A DNA stretch of 64,000 nt from Lunularia cruciata (GCA_948567375.1 OX419762.1:45241034-45305033); one strand, 5' to 3'. Shown: positions 33,331 through 46,330, numbered from the stretch's first letter. The notes: generated from the letters alone by a model not told the origin. Numbers and translations: made by a program.

Positions 33331-34590
33331 TCTAGTTGTCTTTATTGTACTTGATAGCCCCTGCATTGCATTAGGGGTGTCTTTCTTTTCAGTTGAGATG
33401 TATCATGATGGCAGATTTAGGCTGGCAGATTTTAGGCTCGAATATCTTTCAATTATATTTTTGTTTGGAATCGTGATTGATTGTTAGATTTCATATGCAT
33501 GATATTTATTTTGATTATTGCTTTTGAATTTTTAGATTTTATTAAATGTTAAATAGATCACAAGTAATATACTTACATTCATATCTTTATCAGTATTTTT
33601 ATTGATATTTAACTATTTGATAAAATTAAAGCTAGTGTTAGTATTATTTCTAGAGCAATTAAAAATTTCAAATTTTCTTTTTGAGTAATATTTATTCATT
33701 TTTAAATTTATATTTTAAAATTAATCTAAAAAATTCTTAGACCAATGCACATGTGCTTTAATATGGATGTATATATATTGAAATATATAACAAGAGGAAA
33801 ACATAACAAAATTCATGAAACCATCTACGACATAGTGATTTGGATCCCAACAAACCTTAAGTTTAGATTGAGTGATAATTAGATTTATCAAGATTAGTTC
33901 TCTTCATTGAATGAAAATTGATATTGTTATTTTCATGAATGATTGTTATGATATTCTAGTATGGAGAACAATGTGATATACCAATAAGAAACAAATTTTT
34001 CTCATGAGAGTATTGATAAAAAATGGCTAGATTTGGAAAATACTCTTATTATTTGTAATTTTTATTATTACTTGTTTAACTTCTTAGGCATTCCTGAAAG
34101 GAATACTGTCAAAAAAGTACTATACAAATAGAAAATAAAAGATCATTTTTATTAAAGATAAATCTTAACTAAGCTTTAAATATGATGGTCCAATCAATTA
34201 AATGGAGATTATTTCATGATAAAGACTCCTACTCAAAAGATCACTTCTCAAAATGCACATTTTTTCCAAAAAGTTCTTTGCATTCATTTCAACTGCATAT
34301 TATCAACATTACAATCCAATTAAGACTCATGAAGGTATTGCTCCATGGGAGTTACTAAGGATCATATGCTCTAACTATGAATAATAATGATTACACACTT
34401 AGCACCCAACACTACTACTCTATATATTCGTCGACAATCACTCAACAAATACATTATGCTAATACTCTGAATTCAACAAACCAATGAAGAGCTTTTAGCA
34501 CTTTCACTTTATTTGTTCTTGACTAATTTGAATGAATATTTACACTTGATATGTAGCCTTAAATAGGAAATTCTATTTGGAGTGTATGAA
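33328..34590. other. AT-rich region without genes
   Basis: It is AT-rich with no open frame above noise, no tRNA-like structure and no clear repeat unit. Confidence 0.5.
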
Positions 34591-34599
34591 TTCTAAGCA

Positions 34600-35880
34600 A
34601 TGCAAAGATCTATCAAAATTGCATGTTGGTTATCTACTTATCTTATTTTATTTATCTTGATTACCTATACATTGATGTATACAATCTACATGTCATGGGA
34701 AGATGTTAATTCTTCCACAAAGAAACTTTATGAGGCCGCCAAAAGTCTTAGGTTCTACTTTGGTACAATAGGTACCATTGAGTTTGAAGATTTCATCCAA
34801 TAGCTTGATAGTTGATGTGATCTACAATAGATATAGAATTAGATTTTTTTCACATAATTCATGGCATGGAAAAGATTTTTTTTGGCACTTGGAGCGTCTA
34901 TGTATGGATGATCACCATGAATTCAAAAAAGCACACTTGGAGGAGATTGATTTGTGAAAATGATATTTGTCTTTGGACTATTGCATCCATTATCTCAAGC
35001 TTGGTTTCTAGAGCTTTTTGGGAAGTACTCACAAGTTCTAGTTCTAGTAGCATTTGTGTAACCAATGGTGGTGCATTGGTGGGAAATAGTGCTATTACAA
35101 GTGATGGTATACCAAATTTTAATCCATGGTAAAGTTCTTTTAATGTTTGAGGTAGAACTACCAAGGAATACGGATTGACAAGTTGAAGAGCTTGCATGAT
35201 TTCTAAAAAAAGGCTAGAGAGAGCCTAAGTGAGACATATACTTACATGAGATGGTTGGTTAGTTTCACTCAAGGGTTTATTGAGGCACAAGCTGTCCAAT
35301 TTTGGTATAGGATGCTAGATAGAGAGTTGAAACATAGAGAACTTGATGCCACCTTACTAGAGGTGACCTTCCCAACTTTGGTGGTTGTCTTTGTCTGGCA
35401 GAATGTGTTGAATCTAACATGATGGAGGAAAGAGTGGTGATATCTAAATTTGGTAGAGAGACTTCATCTACAAAAATTATTTCTTCTATGGGGCAAGATA
35501 ATACCCCATATTGTGTTGGTTTTTGAAGACAGAGTGAATAGTCCCAATCTTATATTATAGAGCAAGTGGAGTGCCAAGTGCACATAGATCCTTCTCTTTA
35601 ATTTTTAGTCAATGTCAACCATTGAATGGTGGTATTGCTTGTTGGACTCATAGTAAACCTCACCACAAGAGGAAGTTTACTCGAGGTAGTGTGCATGATA
35701 CCTCTAGAACACCTTAGCCAACCTAGAGTGAATGTGACCATTGCCATAGATTTGGTCACATTGGTGACCAATGCTTTGACATACACCTAGAGTTATGGTA
35801 TGGTAGGGCTGCTATCGTAGGAGGTAGAGGAGCCATAGGTCATGGATGATGAAGTGGTGGTAGAGGATCATGTGACAACC
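34600..35880 (+). pseudogene. Decayed gag-like remnant with zinc knuckle
   Basis: The plus strand carries a CX2CX4HX4C knuckle (CDHCHRFGHIGDQC, 35,733-35,774) preceded by a basic segment (THSKPHHKRKFTRG). Upstream, broken coding-like segments occur (KKLYEAAKSLRFYFG near 34,730; YLHEMVG near 35,240) with many stops. The knuckle and order suggest a retrotransposon gag, perhaps copia type. The family cannot be fixed and no pol follows. Confidence 0.5.
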
Positions 35881-37506
35881 CAATGTAGACTAATAGTATA
35901 ATTATAAGAATAGTTTGTTCCCTTGAGGATACGGGTTGGAAATGACTAAAGTTGAATAAAATTTTTCACAATGTCACCATTTGCTTATTGTTACCAATTT
36001 AACCTATTGTACAAGAATCATTCTGAGAAGAGTGTAACATCACCTATTATGGCACACTACAAAAAGGAGACATTTCCACAATAGATCTATTCCAAAAGGT
36101 GATGGTTCACTTCATGCTGAAGGTCTTTCTACTCGAATAGCCATTTCACCTTGAAGGCTAGTTCCACCCTAGACGTCAATTCAATTTCAAAGATCGTATC
36201 ACTTTGTTGACCATGCAAACTATATACTACACTTCCCAAAAGACATAATCACAAAGTAGTTGTGATATTGACTAACTAATTGACTTTTCAATTCCAATGT
36301 TGGGACCCAAACTCTTGCAGTTTTGACAATTAGTAACTCCTCCTTTTGACATAAGGACCCCCTAAACTTCACCTTTAAAGCCTTGAGAAATTGTTTTTTC
36401 TCTTTCTTTCTATAAAAGAACATAAATGGTTAAATCCCAAATTTGTCTACAAGTAAGCATAAAGAGGATAATAGTATTTGGGTTCTCTATCCTTGACCCC
36501 TGGATGGAGGTCTGAAATCAACTACCACCCAAACCCATAAGTAATCAGAGTACACAATCTAAAATTTGATGAGAAAAGAATTTCAGAGAAACAAATCAAG
36601 ATCATATAATATTTCTTGGTCAAACTAACCTCCATTGCACTACCTCTAACATTCTGCTATTACTCTTAGATTACTCATTTTCCTTTATTCTACTCCCACT
36701 CAAAATTCATAAAACTAAAAAGAAAATCTATTATATATATAATTATTTCACTCACTAGTCAAACATGGCATTTAACCTCTCAATTACTCTCTTGGAAACT
36801 CGTACTCTCTGTCTCTTTTTGCATTTTTTGTTCCTTTTCTTTTCCTTCGAGAGATATCTTGGATCTATTGGAACCTCATACTCTTTATATCTTTTTGCCT
36901 TTTTTTCCTTTTCTTTTCCTGACTAACTTGTAACTCTCTTTGTCTCTCAATAGGTATTAGACGATTACCACATTACAAAACTTATGGTAGTTGATACTTT
37001 CTACCAATTCCTAATAAAACCTCTTGACAAGACTTGGAACTTGCGTTGTTATTCTTCAATCATCATAACACTTCGAATCTTTGTAAAGTGAATTCAAAAG
37101 TTCAGTGTACTTTTAGTTTTAAACTCTATTTTCAAAACCTGCAGAGCAGGAAAGGTGTGAAGGTGAAAAGGTTATGCTTTCAAAGTTAATATATTTATTA
37201 ATCACAAAATTTTAAATTAATTTTATTTTGAAATATAAATTTTTTTATATTGTAAATAAAATAAAATATAATAAAATAATAAAATAAAATATAATAAAAA
37301 ATAAAAAAATATATTAATTACACGTAATAATAATTTTTTTAATAAAATTAATAATATAAAATAAATTTATTTTATTTAAAATAATTTTGGTGTTCGTGAA
37401 AGCACCCTTGCGCGCTTAAAGCCTCCACTTGATGAAATAAGTAAATCAACATCAAGTAGTGGTATTTCACTTGTGGTGGTCTGCGATCTATGTCTGATCA
37501 TTGCAG
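35881..37506. other. Non-coding region with CT-rich duplication and AT-rich tract
   Basis: 36,790-36,930 holds two diverged copies of a CT-rich segment (GAAACTCGTACTCTC and GAACCTCATACTCTT, each followed by a T-rich TTTTCCTTTTCTTTTCC-like run). 37,180-37,390 is almost pure A/T. No gene is seen. Confidence 0.5.
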
Positions 37507-37564
37507 TGGAACCACGTTCTTGGTTAAGAAGACAGGGGAACCACGTTCTTGGTTAAGAAGACAT
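37507..37564. repeat. 29-bp tandem duplication
   Basis: GGAACCACGTTCTTGGTTAA plus the following nine bases occurs twice in a row, starting at 37,508 and 37,537. Confidence 0.85.
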
Positions 37565-38015
37565 ATGCTGCTGCATTTAGTGCGAAGAGATAGTGCAAGT
37601 TTTCCATCGATAACAGGTGCACACTTTTTAATTGGCAGAAACAACCTTAGGTCAAGTTGAAACTGTCCATAGGAGGCGGCAGACTGGTGTTGAATTTTCC
37701 TCTTTATTTGCGGATCGAAGTATGTTACTTATTACATGTGTTTATGGAGCTACTCTACTAATTAGCAGAGCGCTGCCCAATCTACACATCATGTTGCTCG
37801 ACAGCCCAACTATTGTAAGCTATATTCATCAAGTGGATGGCAACAAAGGACAAGTGCTATAATTACAATCTCGCATTTTATTTTCCGCAGCTCCACGAGG
37901 CACTTCCTACTCCGTGAAGGTGGCACATGAAGACCGTCATAGTGAAGATGTCATTTCGGAAAGACGGTCTTCCAGTTTCATCCCAAACTCGATGCTCGCT
38001 GAGAAATCTCTATGT

Positions 38016-40426
38016 CTAAGAAACCGGAGATTTCCTTGCAATTCTGCCGTTCAAGGGCTGAGTAATTCTGGCACTTGCTCTCTGCACACGGAAACCATGA
38101 TGTAGGTGGTAGGCAACGAAATTCACCAGCTCACCTTACTTGCTGCTGAAGTTATTAAGTAATCATGTAGTGCTCTCACGACAGTTTTTACTGTACTATG
38201 CTCTTGCAGCACAAGTTATTTCCAGTAAATTCAGGTATTTCTACAGCCGATGTACTTTGGAAAGACAAAACGTTACGACCCCTACATATTTTTTCATCGA
38301 TACTCCTGAAATAATATCTCTCCTATGAATGGTGTGTGTAGCACTGAACTCATCGACAAAGTGCATTCTAGTATCGTGCTTTCGCTGGTAAGTGCGTGCT
38401 AGAGTAAATGGTTGACACGAGCTTTGTACTTACCGGGAAGCTGGCTTTGTATAGGTTGAGTTGAGCTGTGGTCATAGGAAGCTTCATGAACAGATAGAAA
38501 TATGTCAGGAATACATTTTCCACATCATATCAACATTTCACTCTTGGATTGTGTATCTCGTCGCACAGGTCACGTCTTGTCTGGCATCTCATATTGGAAC
38601 GTGGAAGCATGAATCTGACGAAGCAAATGCCAAGTTCGAGATTAACGAAAAGAACTTACTGGGTTGAGCATGACAGTCCACACGACTCCTTCAGTGCAAG
38701 GTGGAGTGGTCAAGGATCCAGTATATCGAACGTGCTGACCCAATGGCTTGTCCAGAATCACATTTGGAATCGACACGGGTGTTGTTCCAACTCCGGCTAT
38801 CTGGGGAAGAAGAGGAAGAATCTGTGGAGCATGCAGACAATCGAGTTTAAATATCTGGATTCATTACCAGCAATCCTAAGGACAACCGCAAGTTTTAAGA
38901 TACTAATAAAATATACTCACTATGGAACCACAGGCAGAAAAAGCACTGATCAGGTTTTCACAAAAGTACCAACCTTATTCAAGAAAGGGCTCTGAGTCGA
39001 AGTCTGCGTGAAAAATACTGAAATCATGGCGATATCTCCCTCAGCGCTCTTATGTTCTATTTGCATTTCCAACGCATACCTAGAGGGGTGATATCTCAAA
39101 ACTCAGTTTCAGTCCTCAAACGCGCCTGTTGTAATTCATCCTACCTGTTCAGCTTGTTGAAGTATATAGAATTGTGCAGTTATATTTAAGAGTTGATCGT
39201 ACACTATATCTTGAGAAAGATGCATATGCCAATGAACACAAGCGACTGTCAAGTTTTCAAGAGAGAGACCAGATGATTCCGTTGATGCTATGCTCAGCAG
39301 GTTCATGAAAGTGGAAGTTGGTCACTGCATAAACTTTACTCCCGATTTTGAAGCTGCCGAAACTTCCTGGGACCTGAGTGATCATGGTCAACGCAAGGTC
39401 AGTAGCAGGAAAAGAAGCTATAGCCTGCAGCTTTTTCTAATGAACAAATTTATCACCAGAAGTATTATATGGGTCTGACGACGTAATAAGTCTGGTTCTG
39501 GTGTTCACTACCTTTGTAAGGTGACAAACAAGACATCGAATGACCTTAATTGCAAGGACCTCTCGAGTAGAGAAAACAGCTTTTGAGTCAAATGAGATGA
39601 AGTTTAAGGTGTATTATCTCCTTAGTACATGAAGTAGATATCGCAATGGTAACGTTCTGAAGGGAGCAAGCTCGAGTAAAAATCCTGCATTAACATCGGA
39701 TCCGGATCCTACGTATACCTACTGATTTGGAAATCAAAAAGCTTAATGAGTCTAGTTGAACCACTACGGCATAAGTAAATTTTTCTGGAGATTTGGAAGC
39801 ACGCACCGGGGGCAGTTTCTACAGCCCGGTACCTTTCTTACGTATACTGCCATGCAATGTTTACAGCGTAGTTGGTCATGTCATGTGCTTACCAGCGGGA
39901 CAATTTCTGGACTGTACCCGTTGTTGTAAAGTATGCCGCTGGATCCATAAGTTGAATAGTTTGTCACGGGAGGAACTGGTAGACTGGTATCAAGCGGAGA
40001 AGTATTGGCCCTGATGTTGATAGGTGATTGATATGCGCCAGTGTTGCAAGAACCACCCCAACTTTGAGGCCCATTTGCATCAAAATAGTTGTGACTTATA
40101 TCTTGATCTATCGTGAAAAGAAAGCTCCGGTTCAGTCAATTGTCAGTTCTAGATCACATGCCATGACGGATCACATGCATATGTATAACGTTCTACAGAA
40201 TAAAAATTCTAAGCTTTAAAATGCAAATAAGTCACGTTGTTGATTTGGACAAATTTCTCATCAGCAGCGAACCTGATTGAGTCCGCATTTATTGGCCATG
40301 TTCGAATGGAGTTTTACACTTACTTGGTTGAGCATACGCCAATCTTGTTATGAACATGAGAATGAAGACCTTGCTCCACTCCGCGCTGCAGTACCTACTG
40401 AGCTCCAAGAAAGCAATGGAACCCAT
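38016..40426 (-). CDS. Alpha-carbonic anhydrase-like secreted protein, seven exons, zinc ligand lost
   Basis: Exons (minus): 40426-40324, 40107-39893, 39373-39270, 39079-38974, 38821-38660, 38481-38434, 38081-38016. Phases agree throughout and give 267 residues. The first 32 residues look like a signal peptide ending AYA, so secretion or entry to the endomembrane system is inferred. Family marks: [29 protein letters not shown] with the first two zinc histidines, [14 protein letters not shown], and the C-terminal [10 protein letters not shown]. Two cysteines fit the conserved disulfide. The third zinc histidine (normally in ELHLVH) is Gln (LEMQIEH), and the proton-shuttle position (NNGH) is Tyr. 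CO2 hydration is therefore unlikely; binding or another role is possible. Less certain points are the exon 3 acceptor and the GTCTCT and GTTGGT donors. A TATA box lies 144 bp upstream of the start. Confidence 0.85.
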
Positions 40427-40569
40427 GTTTTCAAATTTCTACTCAAACTTGACACCTACAAGCAATCACGATCACTCACGGAGCGATAACAGTCTATGCA
40501 AAGTATAATGCGAGTGCAATAACTTGAGTAGACAAAGAACAACTGTGAATAGCTTCTCTTTTGAATTCC

Positions 40570-40577
40570 TTTATATA
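40570..40577 (-). promoter_or_regulatory. TATA box of the carbonic anhydrase-like gene
   Basis: TATATAAA on the minus strand, about 150 bp before the ATG, implies a leader of roughly 110-120 nt. Confidence 0.6.
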
Positions 40578-41146
40578 CTCAATTGATTGCCAAGAGGTGA
40601 ATTCGGTGTGCCAAGAGATACGAGTGAATTCTACGTAATATACGTACGGTCAAATAAACTTACCAGATATGTCGTCTCCATAATTTCGTAGGATCACATT
40701 GCGCTCAAAGATTGTGCGCACGTACTCGAAATAATGTAATTACTTGCAAGTGACTGCTACATACATTCGTGAATCCGATTGCTCCTTGATGGATAATGTC
40801 AAAGCGCGAAGTCAAAGGAGCTCACAGGTTGAGCATAAGTGACTAAAATTTAATGCTGTTTGACTTAGCAATTGAGCTCTGACATCTTTGGCTTAGATTC
40901 TGAACCTGACCTTTCGTGATACCAAGTGGTCGTGAAACGAATCCAAGGGTCGATGATCATGGATGTTTATTAGAAGATTAGCAATGAACTCGTAGATGTT
41001 TCATCAAGGTGTGTGTATGTAAACATGTCAATAGATGACCGCAATATTACATCTCAGATCACCAATTAAATTATAAGTTCTATTTATCGCAACATTAGAT
41101 CTCAGGTCGCAATATTAAAACCTTTTTTACAATCTCTATTCCTCAT
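40578..41146. other. Upstream region of carbonic anhydrase-like gene
   Basis: No coding sequence was recognised. Short direct repeats (CGCAATATTACATCTCAGATC-like, near 41,040 and 41,088) precede the foldback at 41,147. Confidence 0.4.
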
Positions 41147-41254
41147 ATGGATACACACACACATTCTACCAATCTAAGACAGTTAAGTCCGAAATATTGA
41201 CTTCAGATCATGAGGCGAACTGGCTTAGATTGGTAAAATATGCGTGTGAATCCA
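41147..41254. repeat. Foldback with 38-bp arms
   Basis: Arms 41147-41184 and 41217-41254 pair at 33 of 38 positions with no bulge around a 32-nt loop. Both contain ACCAATCTAAG or its complement. The size fits either a small RNA hairpin or a miniature inverted-repeat element. Confidence 0.7.
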
Positions 41255-42800
41255 TGGTGAACAAGGTGGACGTGCCCATGACTGTTAAGATCTGGGTGGC
41301 AACTTAACTTCATTAGGGAACCCAGACCTTAGTCAACTACCGTGATGATTCTTAGGATTTGCGATGGTGCTTAACTTTCTCAATAAAGCTTCAGTCAACG
41401 AGAGCCAGAAATTTCTTGCCTAGAGCAGCTGATATCGAGCCAGACAAAATCCTGGAGCTCATCCTCAGGAGTGCTGAATCGTCGAGTTTCTCCTGAATTC
41501 AGTCAACGACGTACTTTAAGACTGAATTCTGTCATCGAAAGGGTTGCTGCGTTCTAGCATGCGACGAGAGAAACATAAACGATCATTACTTTCCGGCGAT
41601 TGAATATTTGCAGAGTACGTACGATTCTATATCACCTTCTCAGTCATTGTGGGGCAGGAGAGAAGAACTCAAATGTCACGTAAAGTATTCATGAGACGCA
41701 AATCTGGCAGAAGTCTGCATCGTATTCTACAGAACCTACAGAGTACTCTGAATTAATCAGATTCTGTAGAAGTATCGTTTAGATTCGTCTCGGAAAAATA
41801 ATGCCCAAGGGCATGACAAAATTACTCATGCAATTGGGCACTGCCAATTATACGCGGCGGATCAGCAAATACAGATTTCTCAGTCAAAGTGAAGAAGTTG
41901 TACTACAGTGGATTTAACGGCATAACAGGATGTTTCTCCACATAGCTTATACGTAATGTCTGCATCACCTGTATACCTTTGCATGCTCACTGTGATCAAC
42001 GACAACGTGATGCAAAACCTCGCCAGGGCCTTTTCACGAACTTGAGTAGACTAAATTGAGCATAAGGAGAAAAGTCAAGTGTATGAAAAGATGTTTAAAG
42101 TTAAAATTGCTTTCATGGCTACTCCTTTGATTTCCTCCAAAACTCACGATTGTTGAGGTTTCAAGTAGTAGCGACATGTCAGGCTGGACTAATGATACAG
42201 AAAGAATATCATCCATCTAAGAATACGTAATTACTAGCACAACATCACGTATACACATCTTCTTGTCTTAAATTATGGACGCGATAGAGTAATCATGTAA
42301 ATCATGACAGGAATTTCGGATGGTTACAGGCACTGTAGCTTTAAGTCTTTACGGCAAACCTGCTGCGATCAACTCAAGTTATGTATGATACAGTTTACTG
42401 TCCTCATTGTACATGCATCCACCTCCAATATGAACTGTAGTCTCCCGAGGACTAAATGTAGTGACCGCCACACCCAATTCCGATAATCAAACTTATGGTA
42501 GATGGCGATATTAAGATCAACCATGGACTCTTTTGCCAAGAAGTTGTGAAGTCTGAAGAAGTCTTCTTCTTATCCTTTGGAATGTGAACTCTATTATGGT
42601 ACTGAAGATTTGGTGAAAAGGAGAGTCTTGGGAGTTATGGCCACCTTGTGAGCTCAACTCTAATTGGTGATTGGCCATGGTTTCGACATGTTTATCCAGA
42701 CGTGAGGATGGGCTCCGAACCCTAATATGCGGGAGACTTTAGAATATAATATGTATGAACGAGTATATATATATATATATAACACAACGTACATGCTTAT
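41255..42800. other. Non-coding region
   Basis: No exon chain or RNA gene was recognised. A short TA run is present near 42,765-42,782. Confidence 0.4.
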
Positions 42801-42980
42801 TTACAGATTCATTCTATCGGTCCTGTAAACTGCTGACGCTTGTAAACAATCTGAGACAAGTCTATAATATACACAAACAGATTATTGAAATGTATAGTGT
42901 CTTTTAGACTTGTCTGACATTTTTTACAAGCGTCAGCAGTTTACATTGTTTACAGGACAGATAGAATGACTCAGCTGTAA
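42801..42980. repeat. Long inverted repeat of about 180 bp
   Basis: The outer ends are TTACAG (42801) and CTGTAA (42980). The arms share CATTCTATC, GTCCTGTAAAC, TGCTGACGCTTGTAAA and AGACAAGTCTA. The right arm has an extra copy of a TGTAAAC-type segment (9 nt). The arms are about 75-80 nt and the loop is AT-rich. It fits a miniature inverted-repeat element or a hairpin RNA locus. Confidence 0.75.
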
Positions 42981-43199
42981 TTGCTCAGATCTATGAATAC
43001 CTGATATGTATTATGAAGTGAAAAATGACAATGGAGATGCCAACGTCCACCAAAGAATGGTCCTCGGCGTGACACAAGTCCTGTTCCAATATATGTAAAT
43101 ATATATAGGAAGAGGAAAAGATACATAAGTATTCGGAATCACTCTTCACCACAGTTTTAAAGTGGTGACTAAGGAGAAATGGTGATTAAAGAATAGACT

Positions 43200-44620
43200 T
43201 TGACAGAAATTAATTCTCTCGCTTACACAAGCCGCTAGGAGTATTAACTTGTGATATTTCATCCACACTCCTCTTCAAGCTCACGTCAATGACTCCTCGA
43301 TGAGAATTTGAAATATTCAAATTTATCTCTAGGTAAAGCTTTGGTGAAAATATAAGCAACTTGCTAGAATGTGCGAGTATATTGTAGATTTATTTTTCCA
43401 ACAATACCTTCACACAATTGAAGGTTCTCAAGTGCAAGAGATTCACCTTTGTTTCTTGACCAATCCTCCTCAAAGGATCTTGAATCCTAAAGAGTTTGAG
43501 GGTCCTCAACCTATGAGGTATGTGGTTGTGCTTACTGCATTTGCCCAAGATGTTTTTTGCAATCCTACTCGTAGTCTAATGCATATAACTCTCTCATTCA
43601 GAGTTCTATTCAAGCATTCAACCATACCATTATGTCTCAGGGATGTTTTGATCATTTTAATCTTATTCTCTATACAATACTCTATGAACTCATTATTACT
43701 ATACTCTCTACCATTATCAGATTTTAAGCACTTGATTTTCAAACATGAATTTTTTTCAAACTCAAATTACCGTTGCTTGAAAACATGGAACACATCTGAT
43801 TTATTTTTCAGAAAATAAACCCATACCTTCCTAGTAGCATCATTTGTCAAGGTGACATAGTAGCAAGATACTCCAGGTGACTCAGTTGAAGTTGGGCCAT
43901 ACACATCTGTATGTATCAACTCTAGCTTTCCCACTTTGATGCCCTTGTAGCCTTTATAAAGGCAACGTGCTTTTTCTTTCCTAAAATACATGGTTCACAA
44001 AAGCCAAATTGAACAATCTTCAACTCTAGGATCTTGCCATTGGCAACTAATTACTTCATACACTTCTCACCCATGTGACCAAGTCTTAAGTGCCATAGGA
44101 TCAAAGGAAAAATTGCATCAGTAATTGTAATCAAATGGTCTCATTTCCCACGACATACAAAGTTTCCAACCTTTTGCCCTTGTGCCAAAATCAAATTTCC
44201 CCAAGTAATCTTGTAGTGTACACTTTCAAAGGATGTTCCATATGCTTCCTCATCTAGCTGACCTATGGAAATTCTTGTTCAATCTAGGGATATATCTGAC
44301 ATCTGCCAAAGTCCATACTGGTCCTTGAGAGGTCTTTTAATTTGCAGTGCCTTTTCCTGTGATAACAAAGGGTATATAATCAATGAGGTGAACCTTTCCA
44401 AGGTTTGTTGCAACAAAGTTGTGCATCAACTCTTTACATGGGTAGAGAAAATTGATGTACCAAAATCTATAACCCAAGATTCTATGGGAGACTCTACATA
44501 AACAAGTGCATCCTCATGTTCTGTTTTTATGTTCCTTGAGTTCTTCTCCTTCTTTGGAATTTTACATTGATTCTTGAAGTGACCAAGTTTATTGTAATTC
44601 CAGCACACAATTTACATGGG
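43200..44620 (-). pseudogene. Decayed Ty1/copia element, RT region missing
   Basis: On the minus strand: a knuckle with its second Cys changed to Tyr (CWNYNKLGHFKNQC, about 44,605), a protease site DFGTS in place of DSG (about 44,450), the integrase core in two frames with the three acidic residues visible (LIHTDVYGP near 43,950; SDNGREY near 43,720; NGMVECLNRTL near 43,620), then the end of RNase H (QVAYIFTKALPRDKFEYF, 43,350-43,295). Reverse transcriptase is absent between 43,500 and 43,350, so a large internal deletion is likely. A 3' LTR may follow toward 43,000 but no partner was found. Confidence 0.8.
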
Positions 44621-46330
44621 GATGGATTTGCTAACCCTAGCCAAGAAGGAGAAGTATCTGAATTAATCATTCCCCATAGGACATTTTGAAGAGCCTCACA
44701 CAAGAGCAATGTTAGTGAGGAAGTATGCATAGGCAAATGCAGAAATAGGGAAATATGTTGTGGTGAAGGAAGCCTATTACATGCTAGGCTTCAAGAAGCA
44801 ATGGCATTAGAAGATAGCAGTGGAACCTATGATTAAGAAGAGACATAAAATGCCTTCTAGGCAAAAGGTGATGGCTACAAAGAGGACAAGGAGAACCCCT
44901 GTGGAAGAAGAAGTAGAGGACAAAGGCAACAGTAAACCCTAACTAGAACCCACGCCCGCCACTAGGAAGCAATTATTCACTAGGATGTAATTTCTTTGGA
45001 CAAGGAGGTGGTGAAGGACTAGGGTGGAGAATTAAAAACAACCATGGCCCAAACTCCTCCTAGGACAAAGAAAAATCTTCCAGCAAAGAAAGAATTTTTT
45101 TTGTCAAAAGATTTGATGGAGAAGTTAGGCCTTCTACCCCTACAAAGACTATAATCAAGAGCTCATGAATGGCAACTTTTCCTTTGTTCCCACTCGGAGG
45201 AGATGTAGAGTTGCAAGAAGGAGTAACTAGGAGGGAAGACCTACTTGATTCCGGAGAAGTGGTACAAGATGTGGGCTACTTCTAGGCCAAAGGTGAACTT
45301 TAGCCAAAGGAAGGACTTTAACCAGAAGGTGGCCTCCAAGACAAGGGATTTTCTAAGACCCAAGTCCATGCATTAACAAGAGAGGAACCCAAGAAAGAAG
45401 AACTCATGCTCTTCATAAAGATCAAGAAGGAGGAGAGTGTACCTTGTTAAGAATGGTGAAGGAAGCTAGCTTGAGTAGGAGTGATGCTTCTTCAGTACTT
45501 GTGATGGCACTTTCCAAGTTAGTTATACATACAGTAGGTCCAGCACTATAGTTGATGGAGCAGGTTCTTCCCATTAGGGAATGTCATGGTAAGGTTATGG
45601 ATTATGTTACACTTTTTAGCCATCTCCATCAATTAGCACAAGGAGTTGTGTAAGAATGAACACATATGCAAGAAAAATTGGTAGAAGTTTGTGCCCACAC
45701 CTTGAGATGGAGAAACAAAGTAATGACTTGGCATAAGAGGTAACCAAGCTCAAGGAAGAAGGAGAAACCCTAGAGAAAAAGGTGCAAAAGGAGAAAGATA
45801 TCAAGGAAAAAGAAGTGCACTATCTGACATAGCTTGAGGAGGAGGTAAAGAATCAAGCAAAAGGGAATTGATATGCTAAAGGGAGAGGTTGAAAAGGTAA
45901 AGATTGCACTTGTTGTAATGGAATTAGGATATCAAGAGGAGCTATGAGTGACCAAGGTGCTAGTAAAGAAGCTTATGGAGAACATCAAGGAGAAGGATAA
46001 AGAGCACAAGAAGGATAAAGGAGCCATTTGGGAGGAAATATTAGCTAAGATGAAGGAGATTTGTGCGCATCTCAACTTGGAGAAGACCACAATCTTAGCA
46101 AGGATGGAGATGACATAGAATCAACTTGTGGGAATTGTGGAGGAGGTAGTAAAGTCCTCCTTGGATAATTTGAAGGCTTGGGATTCAAGATCCCATGTGC
46201 ATGCTCTAGTGGCAATGGGTATACACAAATGAGCACCTACAATAATTGTCTGATTGACTACTTGAGCACACCTCAAAGAAATATAAAGATCACACAAAGA
46301 TGCCATTAGACTAGATCACATGATGCCAAG
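44621..46330 (+). pseudogene. Broken coding-like sequence, Lys/Glu-rich coiled coil
   Basis: Plus-strand fragments rich in K, E, L (e.g. LAEEVTKLKEEGETLEKK-like near 45,720, with stops) continue to about 46,130. Stops interrupt every frame. No known domain was recognised. Similar blocks lie at 48,900-49,735 and 54,900-56,930, so this may be the accessory coiled-coil ORF of a retroelement family. Confidence 0.35.

Noticed and set aside
36054-36066. CACTACAAAAAGG, like the end of a CACTA transposon
   Set aside because: No matching inverted end or transposase piece was found; the motif is short enough to occur by chance.
38549-38995. 148-codon plus-strand frame
   Set aside because: It is antisense to carbonic anhydrase-like exons 4 and 5, which have domain and splice-site support on the minus strand.
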